Source of the DNA: Actinomycetota bacterium | GTDB taxonomy: Bacteria > Actinomycetota > Actinomycetes > Nanopelagicales > Nanopelagicaceae | Reading direction: 5' to 3' | DNA: 5,027 nt | Assembly: GCA_009700715.1 (NCBI GenBank) | Contig: WLLM01000076.1 | Span: forward strand, 1-5,027 | Notes under the pieces: generated by a model | Databases searched by the model: none | Seen by the model: the letters and a program-made list of their open reading frames with translations, nothing else | What the model was told of the DNA's origin: nothing | Part shown: in pieces, positions 4,703 to 5,027 of the stretch | Layout: each line of letters starts with the position of its first letter | Numbering within the stretch: the first letter of the stretch is position 1 | Position numbers and translations under genes: made by a program

Positions 4703-5027
4703 TTGAGCACTGTAGCTCTCGTCGCGTTAGCGCGACCTACCTTTGATCTGACCTGCGCCCAGGCTAATTTCGATAGCGCGCGTGCGCTGTTAAATGAACT
4801 AGGCGCATCAGTAGTAGGGCCAAGTGAACTCGTAATGACTGTTGAAGATCTCGCTGCGGTAAAACTTCCAGCGGCTGACATTCACATTTTATTTATGGCC
4901 TCATTTGCAGATGCATCACCTGCAGTCGAGCTCTTTGGAAAAGTTAAGGGACCAATCCTTGGTTGGTCGATGCGCGAACCTGGTGAAGTTGGCGAAAGAC
5001 TTAAGTTAAATTCAATGTGCGGCGTAA
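4703..5027 (+). CDS. L-fucose/arabinose isomerase-like protein (COG2407 type), N-terminal part
   Basis: This is the first 108 residues of a protein that continues past the window. The N-terminus STVALVALARPTFD (2-15), the alternating helix/strand pattern with LNELGASVVGPSEL (30-43), LFMASFADAS (63-72), GPILGWSMREP (83-93) and especially RLKLNSMCG (99-107) match the N-domain of fucose-isomerase-like proteins as I know them, where a WAxPEP...RLNSLCG phrase is typical. Characterised relatives interconvert aldoses and ketoses or their derivatives at a metal centre; the catalytic residues lie in the missing C-terminal part, so substrate and activity cannot be judged. The start is taken as TTG at 4703-4705, with GGAGG (4694-4698) four bases upstream, no earlier in-frame start close by, and the conserved strand beginning at once. 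It lies 115 bp after the M24-like gene and may be co-transcribed with it. Confidence 0.75.
   Translation, partial: MSTVALVALARPTFDLTCAQANFDSARALLNELGASVVGPSELVMTVEDLAAVKLPAADIHILFMASFADASPAVELFGKVKGPILGWSMREPGEVGERLKLNSMCGV

Noticed and set aside
4321..4881. 186-residue minus-strand open frame spanning the end of the M24-like gene, the gap, and the start of the isomerase-like gene
   Set aside because: Its product is low-complexity in style with no recognisable motif, it lies antisense to two conserved proteins, and no ribosome site supports it. It is a shadow frame.
1..5027. Mobile element, CRISPR array, prophage, toxin-antitoxin or defence genes
   Set aside because: No transposase, integrase, regularly spaced repeats, terminal inverted repeats with target duplications, or small toxin/antitoxin pairs are visible. 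The tRNA has no duplicated 3' end downstream that would mark an integration site.

Overview
The window looks like a stretch of chromosome from a small-genome, moderate-GC actinobacterium. It reads as ordinary core-genome sequence with short or negative spacing between genes. The actinobacterial guess is an inference. It rests on nuoN followed directly by a polyprenyl diphosphate synthase, on TTG starts, on two genes whose -10-like boxes sit right before the ATG (leaderless style), and on the style of the CopC, M24-like and COG2407-like proteins. A streamlined freshwater lineage such as Nanopelagicales (acI) would fit, but I could not test it. No mobile element, CRISPR array, phage gene or defence system is visible.

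Layout: (1) 1-1355, plus strand: the 3' end of nuoN (respiratory complex I), overlapping by one base a trans-polyprenyl diphosphate synthase, probably the menaquinone side-chain enzyme. (2) 2702-1323, minus strand: yajQ and then a RarD-type EamA transporter. They abut with no gap and are in the same frame. The transporter's 3' end overlaps the synthase's 3' end by 33 bp, tail to tail. (3) 2703-2799: a divergent promoter region. (4) 2800-3321, plus strand: a secreted, membrane-anchored CopC-domain copper protein, followed by a hairpin. (5) 3382-3466: tRNA-Tyr(GUA) with an encoded CCA end. (6) 3523-4587, plus strand: an M24 (aminopeptidase P/creatinase fold) protein that has lost most of the metal ligands. 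(7) 4703-5027, plus strand: the 5' part of a COG2407-type L-fucose/arabinose isomerase-like protein, running off the window. Its Shine-Dalgarno lies partly inside an inverted repeat.

Functional links: nuoN and the polyprenyl synthase join the proton-pumping NADH dehydrogenase to the making of its lipid quinone. The yajQ-rarD pair looks translationally coupled. The other genes seem to be separate units. The items most worth a second look are the degenerate M24 protein, the SD-masking inverted repeat before the isomerase-like gene, the stop-then-TTG junction of yajQ and rarD, the 33-bp convergent overlap, and the high density of GATC and GCGATCGC words.
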